This document shows, piece by piece, positions 1 to 9,564 of a stretch of DNA of 64,000 bases. This DNA comes from Pseudomonadota bacterium (GTDB lineage: Bacteria; Pseudomonadota; Gammaproteobacteria; Steroidobacterales; Steroidobacteraceae), in assembly GCA_021847105.1 (NCBI GenBank), contig JAJZUT010000015.1:43342-107341 (forward strand), in the 5' to 3' direction. The notes beneath the pieces were generated by a model that saw only the letters and a list, made by a program, of their open reading frames with translations, was not told the DNA's origin and did no database searches. A program made the position numbers and the translations under genes. The stretch's first letter is position 1, and each line of letters opens with the position of its first letter.

Positions 1-28
1 GCATGCGCTCATCGAGGCCGTGCCGTGA
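1..28 (+). CDS. C-terminal tail of an upstream gene, probably the PDH-type E2 component
   Basis: Only the last eight codons (reading HALIEAVP) and a TGA stop are inside the window. The stop overlaps the GTG start of the following lpdA gene in a GTGA arrangement, which indicates translational coupling. A dihydrolipoamide acyltransferase gene normally sits here, but eight residues cannot prove it; this identity is inferred from the neighbour alone. Confidence 0.45.
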
Positions 29-1779
29 GCCGTATCGAGTTGGTGGTACCTGATCTTGGCAACTTCATCGAAGTCGCCGTGGTGGAGGTGCTGGTCAAGG
101 CCGGAGAGCGCATTGAAGTCGATGCGCCGCTGCTGACACTGGAGACCGACAAGGCCTCGATGGACGTGCCCGCGACGGCCGCGGGTGTCATCGCCGAGGT
201 CTTGGTCAAAGCCGGCGAGAAAGTCTCGAAGGGCACGCCGATCGTGCGCCTCGACACCGAGGCGCCAGCTGCCGAGGCGTCAGCGTCTGCCGTTCAACCG
301 GTTGCCGCGCCCGTGGCACCGGTGCCTGCCGCCAGCCCCGCCCCGACGTCCCGCGGCACGGACACGGGATTCGACCGACGCACGCAGTTGTTGGTGCTCG
401 GCGCCGGACCCGGCGGTTATTCGGCGGCATTCCGCGCCGCCGACCTGGGGTTGCAGGTGACGCTGGTCGAGCGCTGGCCCACGCTCGGTGGGGTGTGCCT
501 GAATGTGGGGTGTATTCCCTCCAAAGCGCTGCTGCATGCCGCCAAGGTGATCGACGAGGCGGCACAGATGGGTGCGCACGGGATCAGCTTCGGTGCCCCG
601 CAGATCGATCGGGCGAAGCTGCGCGAGTGGAAGCGCTCGGTGGTCGGCAAGCTGACGGGCGGGCTGAGCGCGCTCGCCAAGCAGCGCAAGGTCGAGCTCG
701 TGCAGGGTGAGGGCACCTTTGTCGGGCCGAACGTCATTGCAGTGCGGGGTGAGCAGGGCACGCAGCGCATCCACTTCGAGCAGTGCATCATCGCCGCCGG
801 CTCCGAATCGGTGCGTCTGCCGGGGCTGCCGGAAGACCCACGCGTGATCGACTCCACCGGCGCACTCGAACTCGAGTCGTTCCCCGGGCCGATGCTGGTC
901 ATTGGCGGTGGCATCATCGGACTCGAGATGGCTTGCGTGTACTCGGCGCTCGGGACGCGCGTGAGCGTGGTGGAGCTGACCTCGCAACTGATCCCCGGCT
1001 GCGATCCCGATCTGGTACGCCCGCTCGAGAAGCGCATCCGACCGCGCTACGAGCAGATTCTGCTCGGCACCAAGGTGACGCGCGTCGAGGCGCTGGCTGC
1101 GGGGCTGCGCGTGAGTTTCGAGGGCGAGAAGGCACCGCCGCCGGCGACATTCGATCGGGTGTTGGTGGCAGTCGGGCGAGCCCCCAATGGCAAGCGGATC
1201 GGAGTCGACAATGCCGGTGTGAGCGTGTCGGATCGCGGCTTTATCACGGTCGACAAACAGATGCGCACCACGGTGCCGCACATCTTCGCGATTGGTGACA
1301 TCGTGGGTCCGCCGATGCTTGCGCACAAGGCCGTGCACGAGGCCAAGGTGGCCGCCGAGGTCGCTGCCGGACACAAGCGCGCGTTCGACGCACGGGTCAT
1401 TCCCTCGGTGGCCTACACGGATCCGGAGATCGCCTGGGTCGGGCTGAGCGAGACGGAAGCGAAGGCGAAGGGTGTTGCCTTTGAGAAGGCGGTCTTCCCG
1501 TGGGCCGCGAGCGGTCGATCCCTCTCGCTCGGGCGCGAGGAGGGCCTGACGAAGCTGCTGTTCGATCCGGATACGTATCGGGTTCTCGGTGGGGGCATCG
1601 TCGGTCCCAATGCCGGGGAGTTGATCGCCGAGGTGGCGCTCGCGATCGAGATGGGCTGTGATGCGGCGGATATCGGCCTGACCATTCACCCGCACCCGAC
1701 GCTCTCGGAGACGGTGGGCGCGGCGGCCGAGGCGTACGAAGGCACGCTGACTGACCTATACCTGCCGAAGAAGCGTTAA
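25..1779 (+). CDS. lpdA: Dihydrolipoyl dehydrogenase (E3) with N-terminal lipoyl domain
   Basis: Flavoprotein that reoxidises dihydrolipoamide with NAD+ in a 2-oxoacid dehydrogenase complex, in the cytosol. Residues 1-80 are a lipoyl domain with the modified lysine in ETDKASMD (Lys43). An Ala/Pro-rich linker spans about 80-117. The catalytic part starts with the FAD motif GAGPGG (126-131) and has the redox pair in CLNVGC (Cys158/Cys163). The active-site HPHPTLSE lies near the C-terminus. At 584 residues it is about 110 longer than lipoyl-free E3, as expected for the fused form seen in several proteobacterial PDH operons. GTG start at 25, overlapping the upstream stop. It ends 13 bp from the convergent paaK. 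Confidence 0.96.
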   Translation: MSRIELVVPDLGNFIEVAVVEVLVKAGERIEVDAPLLTLETDKASMDVPATAAGVIAEVLVKAGEKVSKGTPIVRLDTEAPAAEASASAVQPVAAPVAPVPAASPAPTSRGTDTGFDRRTQLLVLGAGPGGYSAAFRAADLGLQVTLVERWPTLGGVCLNVGCIPSKALLHAAKVIDEAAQMGAHGISFGAPQIDRAKLREWKRSVVGKLTGGLSALAKQRKVELVQGEGTFVGPNVIAVRGEQGTQRIHFEQCIIAAGSESVRLPGLPEDPRVIDSTGALELESFPGPMLVIGGGIIGLEMACVYSALGTRVSVVELTSQLIPGCDPDLVRPLEKRIRPRYEQILLGTKVTRVEALAAGLRVSFEGEKAPPPATFDRVLVAVGRAPNGKRIGVDNAGVSVSDRGFITVDKQMRTTVPHIFAIGDIVGPPMLAHKAVHEAKVAAEVAAGHKRAFDARVIPSVAYTDPEIAWVGLSETEAKAKGVAFEKAVFPWAASGRSLSLGREEGLTKLLFDPDTYRVLGGGIVGPNAGELIAEVALAIEMGCDAADIGLTIHPHPTLSETVGAAAEAYEGTLTDLYLPKKR

Positions 1780-1792
1780 GCGCGGCCGGCGC

Positions 1793-3109
1793 CTAGTACG
1801 CTGCAATCCCCCGTTCGCTGAGTCGCGTCATTTTTCCCGGCGCCCGCTCGAGGCTGCCGGGGGGGTGTACTACGACAGTGATGCTCACGCCCACGTAAGT
1901 CTTGACCCGACGGGTCAGCTCCCCGGCGAGCGAACGATAGTTCGCGCCGTTGCTGTCGTGGCGCTCGAGCGTCTCGACGTGCAGGGTCAGATCGTCGAGC
2001 GGGCCCTGGCGGGTGAGCTCGAGTTTGTAGCGCGCCGAGAGTCCGCCGGTGTGCGCGATCAGTGCCTCGAGTTGCGTGGGGTAGACATTGACGCCGTGGA
2101 TGACCAACATGTCGTCGGTGCGGGAGGACACGCGGCCGATGCGCCGCAACGGGCCTCGGTGCGCGGGCAGCAGCCGCGTGATGTCGCGGGTGCGGTAGCG
2201 GATCAACGGGAGTGCCTCCTTGGTGAGAGTGGTGAGGACGAGTTCGCCCTCCTCGCCGTCGGGCAGCACCTCGCCGCTGTGCGGGTCGATCACTTCCGGG
2301 TAGATGTGATCCTCCCAGAGCGTCAGGCCCGGCTGACCGCCGAGCGTCTCACAGGCGACCCCAGGGCCCATCACTTCCGCCAATCCATACAGATCAAACG
2401 CCTCGAGTCCAAGCCGTTCCTGCAGCGCCGTGCGCGTGTCCTCAGACCACGGCTCGGCGCCGAACAGACCGATGCGCAGGGAGCTGCCGCGCGCATCGAG
2501 GCCGCGTCGCTCGAATGCATCGGCGAGATTCAGTGCATATGAGGGCGTGGCCATCAGAATGTCGGGGCGGAAGTCATCGATCAGCTCGACCTGCCAGCCG
2601 CTGCGACCGCTCGAGACCGGGATCACCGTGCAACCCAACCGCTCGGCGCCGTAGTGGGCACCGAGCCCCCCGGTGAACAGTCCGTAGTCATATGCGATGT
2701 GCACGATGTCGCCGCTGCGGGCGCCGGCGTAGCGGATGCAGCGGCTCATCAGCATCGCCCAGGTCGCCAGGTCGCCCGCCGTGTAGCCGACCACCGTCGG
2801 CTTGCCGCTCGTGCCGCTTGAGGTATGAATGCGCACCACCTTCTCGCGTGGCACGGCGAACAGTCCGAAGGGATAGTTGGCGCGAAAGTCCTGTTTGCTC
2901 AGGAACGGGAACCGGGCGAGATCCTCGAGGGTGCGCACATCCCCGGGCTCGACGCCGCGGGTGGCGAAGCTGCGCCGATAGTGCGCGACGTTCTCCCAGG
3001 CATGACGGATCGACCCGCGCAGCCGCTGCAACTGCAGATGCCGCAGCTGCTCGACGGAGTTGAGCTCGTCCAGTTGATCGCTTGCCGGGTCCGCGCCACT
3101 CGAGCCCAT
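1793..3109 (-). CDS. paaK: Phenylacetate--CoA ligase family protein
   Basis: AMP-forming ligase of the PaaK family, which makes phenylacetyl-CoA or a related aryl-CoA from the acid, CoA and ATP. Seen: the P-loop THTSSGTSGKPT-like motif (read as IHTSSGTSGKPTVVGYT) about 100 residues in, the adenylation-core motif DLYGLAEVMGPGV, and a C-terminal hinge around YRTRDITRLL followed by a small C-terminal domain. Length is 438 residues from the ATG at 3109, typical of PaaK. That start has GAGGA six bases upstream and is preferred over a GTG 18 bp further out. No other phenylacetate-catabolism gene is in the window, so the true substrate is open. Confidence 0.9.
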   Translation of the reverse strand: MGSSGADPASDQLDELNSVEQLRHLQLQRLRGSIRHAWENVAHYRRSFATRGVEPGDVRTLEDLARFPFLSKQDFRANYPFGLFAVPREKVVRIHTSSGTSGKPTVVGYTAGDLATWAMLMSRCIRYAGARSGDIVHIAYDYGLFTGGLGAHYGAERLGCTVIPVSSGRSGWQVELIDDFRPDILMATPSYALNLADAFERRGLDARGSSLRIGLFGAEPWSEDTRTALQERLGLEAFDLYGLAEVMGPGVACETLGGQPGLTLWEDHIYPEVIDPHSGEVLPDGEEGELVLTTLTKEALPLIRYRTRDITRLLPAHRGPLRRIGRVSSRTDDMLVIHGVNVYPTQLEALIAHTGGLSARYKLELTRQGPLDDLTLHVETLERHDSNGANYRSLAGELTRRVKTYVGVSITVVVHPPGSLERAPGKMTRLSERGIAAY

Positions 3110-3407
3110 ATGCGGTCCTCGGTGCACAGGTACTGCGCAAGTGTATCAGGCGGGCCGCCTCTGGGGCATGCGCAGACCCGGGAGTGTGCGCGAGTGCTCG
3201 AATGGCCTGTTGCCGATTGCGCCGCCGCCGGCGCAGTCCCCGTTCGGCGCACGCCCTGAGGGGGGCTCGGCCATGGAAGGGGCAGCGCAGCAGGCCGCTG
3301 CGTCGGGCGTGGCTCGCCGGGGCCAGGATCGCGTCTCAGGATGGCTTCGCTGCCCGTTGGGTGCAGCGGCGCGTGGGAGCTTGGCGCTTCCGCCCGCGCC
3401 AGCGCCG
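3110..3407. other. Intergenic stretch between paaK and the DUF1841 gene
   Basis: About 300 bases separate the paaK start from the end of the next minus-strand gene. Every frame here gives only GC-driven open reading with no recognisable domain. It must contain the paaK promoter if that gene has its own, but I see no convincing -35/-10 pair and no tRNA-like or terminator-like fold. Confidence 0.5.
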
Positions 3408-3836
3408 CTAGAGCGACTGCAGTCGCTCCAGGTAGCGCCCCTCGTCGGGCATCCGACCGGCGCGCTGCGCCTCCCACAATGCCTCAGCCAGCCGCTCCAG
3501 CATGGCATGTTCCGCGGCGTGCGCATCGCCGAGTCGGCGGGTGAGTTCGCGGTGGATCCGCGCGATCCCCGCCGGACGGTCGGTGGCGACCTGCTCGCGA
3601 ATCGCCAGGTGCAGCCCCATGTGTAAAAACGGATTTTGCTCTCCGCCCTCGGGCGTGAAGTCTGCCGCGAGCGCCGCCGGGGACTGCAGCAGCGGCAGAT
3701 ACTCGCGGTGCTCGGCAATGACCGCCGCGATCTGTGCCTCGAGCGGCTCGAGCGGTTGCCGCTCGCTGAACTTGCGCCAGGCCTGCAGATACATCTGGCG
3801 CAGCTGCTCGCGGTTTTGTTGGGCGAATACCGGCAT
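3408..3836 (-). CDS. DUF1841 family protein
   Basis: A 142-residue soluble, mostly helical protein. It begins MPVFAQQNREQLRQMYLQAW and carries the family's conserved middle segment FTPEGGEQNPFLHMGLHLAIREQ. No function is established for the family. The ATG at 3836 lies four bases after the stop of nth, and the conserved region begins at that methionine, so longer in-frame extensions were not used. It is the last gene of the metG-rnfB-nth run. Its final codons contain an 18-bp palindrome. Confidence 0.88.
   Translation of the reverse strand: MPVFAQQNREQLRQMYLQAWRKFSERQPLEPLEAQIAAVIAEHREYLPLLQSPAALAADFTPEGGEQNPFLHMGLHLAIREQVATDRPAGIARIHRELTRRLGDAHAAEHAMLERLAEALWEAQRAGRMPDEGRYLERLQSL
3411..3428. 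repeat. 18-bp perfect palindrome at the 3' end of the DUF1841 gene
   Basis: GAGCGACTG followed by its exact reverse complement, covering the last codons before the TAG stop. RNA from either strand could fold into a hairpin, but with no loop spacer the inner pairs cannot all form, and no T-run follows on the gene's own strand. Possibly a weak transcript-end hairpin; function unproven. Confidence 0.5.
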
Positions 3837-3840
3837 GGGG

Positions 3841-4500
3841 TTACTTGCCCGCGGCGCGGCGCGGCGCGGCGGTGCTGCGCTCGGGATACTCGCACAGGTC
3901 CGCCAGGATGCAAGCGGTACACCGCGGCGCGCGGGCCGTGCACACGTAGCGACCGTGCAGCAACAGCCAGTGATGTGCATCACGCTTGAACTCGGCCGGC
4001 GTGTTGCGCTCGAGCGCTTGCTCGACGGCCCGCGGCGTGCGCCCTCGGGCGAGCCCGGTCCGGTTGGCTACGCGGAAGATGTGCGTATCGACGGCGATCT
4101 GTGCCTCGCCGAACACCATGTTGAGAATGATATTGGCGGTCTTGCGACCGACGCCGGGCAGTGCCTCGAGCGCGGCGCGCTCATTCGGCACCTGTGCGCC
4201 GTGACGAGCGAGAATCTGCTGGCTGAGCCCGATCAGATTGCGCGATTTGGCATTGTACAGGCCGACCGAGCGCAGGTAGGGTTTGACGCCCTCGATGCCG
4301 AGCGCGACCAGCGCCTGCGGTGTGTTGGCAACGGGGAACAGCTTGCGCGTGGCCGCGTTCACGCTCTTGTCGGTGGTGTGGGCCGAGAGCATCACCGCGA
4401 CCAGCAGCTCGAAGGGGGTCGAGTACTCGAGCTCGCTGCGTGGTTGCGGATTGGCCTCGCGCAGCCGGCGGTACAGGGCGCGACGGGTGGCTGGATGCAT
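3841..4500 (-). CDS. nth: Endonuclease III
   Basis: Base-excision-repair glycosylase and AP lyase for oxidised pyrimidines. Seen: the helix-hairpin-helix LPGVGRKTANIIL with its catalytic lysine, the conserved aspartate in VDTHIFRV, and the C-terminal [4Fe-4S] cluster cysteines with spacing C-x6-C-x2-C-x5-C (in CTARAPRCTACILADLC). Length is 219 residues against 211 in E. coli. It lies 5 bp after the RnfB-like gene and 4 bp before the DUF1841 gene, so the three are probably co-transcribed with metG. The nth/rnf neighbourhood is common in Gammaproteobacteria. Confidence 0.97.
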   Translation of the reverse strand: MHPATRRALYRRLREANPQPRSELEYSTPFELLVAVMLSAHTTDKSVNAATRKLFPVANTPQALVALGIEGVKPYLRSVGLYNAKSRNLIGLSQQILARHGAQVPNERAALEALPGVGRKTANIILNMVFGEAQIAVDTHIFRVANRTGLARGRTPRAVEQALERNTPAEFKRDAHHWLLLHGRYVCTARAPRCTACILADLCEYPERSTAAPRRAAGK

Positions 4501-4505
4501 TGCGG

Positions 4506-5054
4506 TCAGCCTTCGCCGCTGGCATCAGCGCTGGCGAGGCGCTTGCGAGCGCTGAGCACGACAGCGCGTTCGTGCTCGCGTCGCTCGAGTCGGGCCGTGT
4601 GCGCGGCGAAGCGCACGCGGTTGGCGGCCGGCTCGGGCTGAGCCGGTAGCGCCGGACGCGGCACCAGTGTGATGCAGTCGACCGGACAGGGCGCGATGCA
4701 CAGTTCGCAGCCGGTACACAACTGTGCGACGACAGTGTGCACATGCTTGCGCGCGCCGATGATGGCGTCGACCGGGCAGGGGGGCAGACATTTGGCGCAG
4801 CCGATGCAGGCCTGCTCGTCGATGCGCGCGAGCAGCGGCGCTCGCTCGGTTCCGTTGGCCGGGTTCAGCGGCAGTGGCGCGCGCTGCAGCAGCGTTGCGA
4901 GCTGTCCGATGAGTGCACTCCCGCCCGGCGGGCACTGGTTGATCTCGGCCTCGCCGCGCGCCATTGCTTCGGCGTACGGGCGGCAGCCTGCGTAGCCGCA
5001 ACGGGTGCATTGCGTCTGCGGCAGCAGGGCCTCGATGGCGTCGACGCGATTCAC
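4506..5054 (-). CDS. RnfB/RsxB-like iron-sulfur protein without membrane anchor
   Basis: Electron-transfer protein of the RnfB family. Residues about 1-45 hold the Fe-S domain (CTRCGYAGC, then NQCPPGG), followed by two 4Fe-4S ferredoxin motifs, [16 protein letters not shown] and [17 protein letters not shown]. coli RsxB begins with a transmembrane segment; here the protein starts at the GTG of [11 protein letters not shown] directly before the first cysteine cluster and has no hydrophobic anchor. No rnfA, C, D, G or E gene is nearby. It follows metG by 19 bp and precedes nth by 5 bp. It may supply electrons or clusters to Nth or another partner; that is a guess from position only. Confidence 0.85.
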   Translation of the reverse strand: MNRVDAIEALLPQTQCTRCGYAGCRPYAEAMARGEAEINQCPPGGSALIGQLATLLQRAPLPLNPANGTERAPLLARIDEQACIGCAKCLPPCPVDAIIGARKHVHTVVAQLCTGCELCIAPCPVDCITLVPRPALPAQPEPAANRVRFAAHTARLERREHERAVVLSARKRLASADASGEG

Positions 5055-5073
5055 ATGAGGCTCTCGGCGCCGC

Positions 5074-7161
5074 TCAGCTGATGCGCATGCCGGGCTCGGC
5101 ACCCGCATCGGGTGCGAGCAGAAACGGTCCGCCCGCCGGGCCGCTCGCCGCCAGCACCATGCCTTCGGAGAGGCCGAATTTCATCTTGCGCGGGGCGAGG
5201 TTCGCCACCATCACCGTCAGGCGTCCGACCAGTGTGGCCGGATCGTACGCGGATTTGATGCCCGCAAATACAGTGCGGGTCTCGGTGCCGAGTTCGAGCG
5301 TGAGGCGCAGCAGCTTGTCGGCTCCAGTGACGTGCTCGGCGGCGGCGATGCGCGCGACGCGCAGATCGATCTTCTTGAACTCCTCGATGGAGATCGGCGG
5401 GCTGCGCTCATCTGCGGCAACGGTGCTTGCCGGCGGCGGCGTTGCGCCGCTCGGCGCGGGGGTCTCGGGCACGGGCTTCTCCGGGGGCGCTTCGAGCAGC
5501 GCCTCGAGCTGCTTCGGCTCGACGCGCCGCATCAGGTGCTGATAGGGGTTGATGTGTCGTGGCGGCTCGAGTGCATCGGCAAAGCTCAACGGGTGCTCGA
5601 GTCCAAACAGTTCCCGGGCTACCCGCGCGGCGAGTGCCGGCAGGACCGGTGCGAGCAGGCAGGTGAGGGTCTTGAAGCCGTACAGTGCTCGCGCGCAGCT
5701 GTCCTGTAGTGCACTGCGCTCGGCCGGGTCTTTGGCGAGGACCCAGGGCTGACGGGCATCGAATTCCTGATTGACCCGGTCGGCGAACGCCATGATCTCG
5801 CGCATGGCCCGGCTGAACTCGCGCGCGGCATAGCTCGCCTGAACTTGCTCGAGCGTCTCGCGCGCGCGCTGCGTGAGCTCTGCCGTACCGCCCGGATACT
5901 CGAGTGCGCCAGCGAAGTGATGGGTGATGAAGCTCGCGGCGCGGCTGGCGATGTTGACGTACTTGCCGATCAGGTCGCTGTTGACGCGGGCGATGAAGTC
6001 TGCCGGATTGAAGTCGAGGTCCTCGACGTTGGCATTGAGCTTGGCGGCGATGTAGTAGCGCAGCCATTCGGGGTTCATGCCGAGCTCGAGGTAGCGCAGC
6101 GGACTGATGCCCGTGCCGCGGGACTTGGACATCTTCTCGCCCGAGACGGTGATGAAGCCGTGGACGTGCACGTTGTCCGGCGCCCGGTACGGCGCGCCGG
6201 CGAAGTGCAGCATCGCCGGCCAGAACAGCGTATGGAAATAGATGATGTCCTTGCCGATGAAATGGACCTGCCGTGTGTCGGCAGCGGTGAGGAAGGTCTC
6301 GAACGAGCGCGTCTCGCCGTTGGCGCGCGCCTTGCCGCTCTCGAAGTAGCTCTTCAACGCCGCCAGATAACCGATTGGCGCATCGAGCCAGACATAGAAG
6401 AACTTCCCCGGTGCATCGGGGATCGGGATGCCGAAATAGGGTGCATCGCGCGAGATATCCCAATCCCCGAGCGCCTGCTCGCCTTTGCCCGAGAGCCACT
6501 CGCGCGCCTTGTTGGCCACCTGCGGCTGCACGTGACCGGTGGCGCCGAGCCACTGCTCGAGGAAGTCGACGCAGCGCGGATCGGAGAGCCGGAAGAAGAA
6601 ATGCTCCGAGCGCTTCAGCAGCGGCTTCGCGCCAGTGAGCGCCGAATAGGGCTCGATCAGCTCGGTCGGCGCATACACGCTGCCGCACACCTCGCAGGCA
6701 TCCCCGTACTGATCCTTGGCATGGCACTTCGGACACTCGCCCTTGATGTAGCGGTCGGCGAGAAACATGCCTTTGACCGGATCGAAAAACTGCTCGATGG
6801 GTCTGGAATCGATCAGTCCGACGGCCTTCAGGCGCCGGTAGATGTCCTGCGAGAGTTCGGTGTTTTCGCGTGAATGGGTCGAGTGCCAGTGATCAAAGCC
6901 GATGAGAAAACCCTCGAGGTAGCGCGCGCGGCCGGCGGCGATGCGCGCCACCAGTTGCTCCGGACTTTGCTGCTCGGCTTCGGCCTTGAGCATGATGGGT
7001 GCGCCGTGGGCGTCGTCGGCGCCGACGAAGTGCACCCGGTGACCCTGCATGCGCTCGAAGCGCACCCAGATATCGGCCTGGATGTACTCCATGATGTGCC
7101 CGATGTGAAACGGGCCGTTTGCATAGGGCAGGGCAGTGGTGACGAAGAATGTCTCGCTCAT
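5074..7161 (-). CDS. metG: Methionyl-tRNA synthetase
   Basis: Charges tRNA-Met with methionine in the cytosol. Seen: the HIGH region [12 protein letters not shown] at the N-terminus, a zinc-knuckle pair CPKC and CEVC around residues 145-165, the KMSKS loop [12 protein letters not shown], and a C-terminal Trbp111/EMAP-type tRNA-binding domain over about the last 105 residues after a Pro/Ala-rich linker. The 695-residue length matches the long, dimeric MetG form. It is probably the first gene of metG-rnfB-nth-DUF1841. Confidence 0.98.
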   Translation of the reverse strand: MSETFFVTTALPYANGPFHIGHIMEYIQADIWVRFERMQGHRVHFVGADDAHGAPIMLKAEAEQQSPEQLVARIAAGRARYLEGFLIGFDHWHSTHSRENTELSQDIYRRLKAVGLIDSRPIEQFFDPVKGMFLADRYIKGECPKCHAKDQYGDACEVCGSVYAPTELIEPYSALTGAKPLLKRSEHFFFRLSDPRCVDFLEQWLGATGHVQPQVANKAREWLSGKGEQALGDWDISRDAPYFGIPIPDAPGKFFYVWLDAPIGYLAALKSYFESGKARANGETRSFETFLTAADTRQVHFIGKDIIYFHTLFWPAMLHFAGAPYRAPDNVHVHGFITVSGEKMSKSRGTGISPLRYLELGMNPEWLRYYIAAKLNANVEDLDFNPADFIARVNSDLIGKYVNIASRAASFITHHFAGALEYPGGTAELTQRARETLEQVQASYAAREFSRAMREIMAFADRVNQEFDARQPWVLAKDPAERSALQDSCARALYGFKTLTCLLAPVLPALAARVARELFGLEHPLSFADALEPPRHINPYQHLMRRVEPKQLEALLEAPPEKPVPETPAPSGATPPPASTVAADERSPPISIEEFKKIDLRVARIAAAEHVTGADKLLRLTLELGTETRTVFAGIKSAYDPATLVGRLTVMVANLAPRKMKFGLSEGMVLAASGPAGGPFLLAPDAGAEPGMRIS

Positions 7162-7273
7162 GCGGCAAGTTTACCGGGAGCGGCCGGGCCACGACAGCGG
7201 CAAAGCACGGCGCGGGCAGAGCGGACCCGGCACATCTGGCTTGCCCCGCTGCAGGGGGCTCCGTGGCGGGGGC

Positions 7274-8335
7274 TCAGCCGGCGGCCTGCATTCCCTCGAA
7301 GCGCGACTTGTTGATGGCCTTGTTGTAGGCCTCCTGCGCGCTGACCTGGCGCTGCTCGAGCAGCTGTTGAATCGCCGAGTCCATGGTGCGCATGCCGAAC
7401 TGAGCGCCGGACTGCATGGTGTTCTCGAGCTGATCGAGCTTGCCCTGACGGATCAGGCTCGCGGCGGCCGGAGTATTGATCAGGATCTCGAGCGCCGCCA
7501 CCCGTCCCTGGCGATCGGCACGCTGCAGCAGCTGCTGGGAGATGACTCCGCGCAGCGACGTCGAGAGCATGGCGCGCACGTGCGACTGCTTGTCGGACGG
7601 GAACACATTGACCATGCGGTCGACGGTCTGAGCCGCCCCGTTGGTGTGCAGCGTGCCCATGACCAGGATGCCGGTCTCGGCCGCGGTGACCGCAATGCTC
7701 ATGGTCTCCAGGTCGCGTAACTCGCCGACCAGGATGACGTCCGGATCCTCGCGCAGCGCCGAATGCAGCGCCGCGGCAAAGCTCGCGCTATGCACGCCGA
7801 TTTCGCGCTGGCTGATCAGGCAATTCTTGCGCTGATGTACGAATTCGATCGGATCCTCGATGGTGAGGATGTGACCCTTCTCACGGGCGTTGATGTCATC
7901 GATCATCGCCGCGAGCGTGGTGGACTTGCCCGAGCCGGTCTTGCCCGTGACCAGCACCAATCCGTTGTTGGCGCGGCACAGCTGGGCGACCGCCGCCGGC
8001 ATGCCGAGCTGCTCGAGCGTGAGGGCGCGCGAGGGGATCACGCGGAACACCGCGCCCATGCCATTGAGCTGGCGCAGCACGTTGACCCGGAAGCGGCCGA
8101 GCTCCGGGATGGTGTGCGCGAAATCCGCCCCGTCGTGCGCCTCGAAACGATCCTTGGCGATCTTGGGCATGATCTCGTACAGGGCCTGCTTGACGGACTC
8201 CGGTCCGAGCGGCTCGCCATTGAGCGGAACCAGCTCCCCGTACAGGCGAATGCGCGCCGGCTCGCCAGCGATGAAATGCAGGTCCGAGCCGCGCTTCTGC
8301 ACGACTTCGAGCAACAGAGAATCGACGGTCGCCAC
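7274..8335 (-). CDS. Type IV pilus retraction ATPase, PilT/PilU family
   Basis: Hexameric cytosolic ATPase that depolymerises type IV pili. Seen: Walker A GKTGSGKST, Asp-box region ILTIEDPIEF, Walker B region DPDVILVGELRD and the His-box GTLHTNGAAQTVDRM. The C-terminal segment NTPAAASLIRQGKLDQ resembles the AIRNLIRE region of PilT only loosely, so PilT versus PilU is not decided. The GTG start at 8335 (VATVDSLLLEVV) has AAGGAG nine bases upstream, overlapping the stop of the preceding PilT-like gene; length 353 residues. It forms a pair with that gene, likely one operon. Confidence 0.93.
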   Translation of the reverse strand: MATVDSLLLEVVQKRGSDLHFIAGEPARIRLYGELVPLNGEPLGPESVKQALYEIMPKIAKDRFEAHDGADFAHTIPELGRFRVNVLRQLNGMGAVFRVIPSRALTLEQLGMPAAVAQLCRANNGLVLVTGKTGSGKSTTLAAMIDDINAREKGHILTIEDPIEFVHQRKNCLISQREIGVHSASFAAALHSALREDPDVILVGELRDLETMSIAVTAAETGILVMGTLHTNGAAQTVDRMVNVFPSDKQSHVRAMLSTSLRGVISQQLLQRADRQGRVAALEILINTPAAASLIRQGKLDQLENTMQSGAQFGMRTMDSAIQQLLEQRQVSAQEAYNKAINKSRFEGMQAAG

Positions 8336-8348
8336 GGTTGGCTGCTCC

Positions 8349-9443
8349 TTACGCGCCGCTGGACTCGCTCTTGGGCAGCAGGTCGCTGTCGCTGACGAAT
8401 TTCTGGAACGGGCGCTTGTCGCTGGCGTACGCGTACGCCTCGTCCGGATCGATCTCGCGCGCATTGATCGCCGCGAGCAGCGCCTGGTCGAGCAACTGCA
8501 TACCGAGGTCGCGCCCGGTCTGCACCAGACTGGGGATCTGAAAGGTCTGCTCGGTCTGGATGAGCTTGGCGATCGCCCGGGTCATCATCATGATTTCGCA
8601 GACCGCCTTGCGGCCGCGGCCATCCGGGGTCTTGACCAGTACCTGCGTGATCACGGCGAGCAGGCTTTGGGAGAGAAAGCTCTTGGTCTGCTCGCGCTGC
8701 TCGACCGGCAGCGCATCAACGATGCGGTCGACGGTCTTGACCGCACTGGTGGTGTGCAATGTCCCGAGCACCAGGTGGCCGGTCTCCGCGGCGGTCATCG
8801 CCATGGAAATGGTCTCCGCGTCGCGCATCTCACCGACCAGGATGACATCCGGGTCCTCGCGCATCGCCGCGCGCACACCCTCGGCAAAGCTCGGGATATG
8901 CGTGCCCAGCTCGCGTTGCACGACCTGACTCATTTTGCTGCGGTGCACGACCTCGATCGGATCCTCGAGGGTGATAATGTTGAGTTTGCGCGACTGGTTG
9001 ATGTGATCGATCATCGCCGCGAGGGTGGTGGACTTGCCGGTGCCGGTCGCACCGGTGACCAAGATCATCCCCTGGTGGTAGTCGCACAGCTTGGCCAGCA
9101 CCGGCGGCAGCCCCATGGTCGAGAGCGAGGGCACCGTTGAGGGGATGGCCCGGAAGGTTGCACCGATACCCGTGTCCTTGCGAAAGACGTTGACGCGAAA
9201 GCGTCCGCCGTCACCCGACACGTAGGAGAAATCCAGATCATGGCCGGCCTGGAAGCGCTCGGCCTGCGAGGGCGTCAGGATCTCCATCAGATAGCCCTCG
9301 AGCTCCGGTCCGCGCAGGTCGCGGAACTTGATCGGCAGCAGATCGCCCTGCATACGCAGCATCGGAGGCACCCCGACGGCCAGATGCACGTCCGAGCAGC
9401 CTTGCTGCACGCCGAGCTTCAAGAAGGCATCGATACGGGCCAA
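8349..9443 (-). CDS. Second PilT-family retraction ATPase
   Basis: Paralogue of the following gene and member of the same secretion-ATPase family. Seen: Walker A GATGTGKSTT, IITLEDPIEVVH, DPDVILVGEMRD and GTLHTTSAVKTVDRIVD. The C-terminal part IPSLVQTGRDLGMQLLDQAL differs from its partner, so the two are not a recent duplication. The start is TTG at 9443, with GGGAG six bases upstream and the conserved ARIDAFLKLGVQQGCSDVHL immediately after; no ATG is available in that region. Length 364 residues. No pilin or assembly genes are in the window. Confidence 0.92.
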   Translation of the reverse strand: MARIDAFLKLGVQQGCSDVHLAVGVPPMLRMQGDLLPIKFRDLRGPELEGYLMEILTPSQAERFQAGHDLDFSYVSGDGGRFRVNVFRKDTGIGATFRAIPSTVPSLSTMGLPPVLAKLCDYHQGMILVTGATGTGKSTTLAAMIDHINQSRKLNIITLEDPIEVVHRSKMSQVVQRELGTHIPSFAEGVRAAMREDPDVILVGEMRDAETISMAMTAAETGHLVLGTLHTTSAVKTVDRIVDALPVEQREQTKSFLSQSLLAVITQVLVKTPDGRGRKAVCEIMMMTRAIAKLIQTEQTFQIPSLVQTGRDLGMQLLDQALLAAINAREIDPDEAYAYASDKRPFQKFVSDSDLLPKSESSGA

Positions 9444-9564
9444 CGGACACTCCCGGGAGCAGGATCGAAACGCTACTTTCGCGCGGATTCTCCCCGAAAA
9501 TCAACCGTATGCGCATCAAACCTTGAGCTGCGGCACGTTACCGGCGTGCCCGATCCCCCTGCGG

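Noticed and set aside
280..1695. 471-codon minus-strand open frame opposite lpdA
   Set aside because: Antisense artefact of GC-rich third positions; lpdA motifs are intact on the plus strand.
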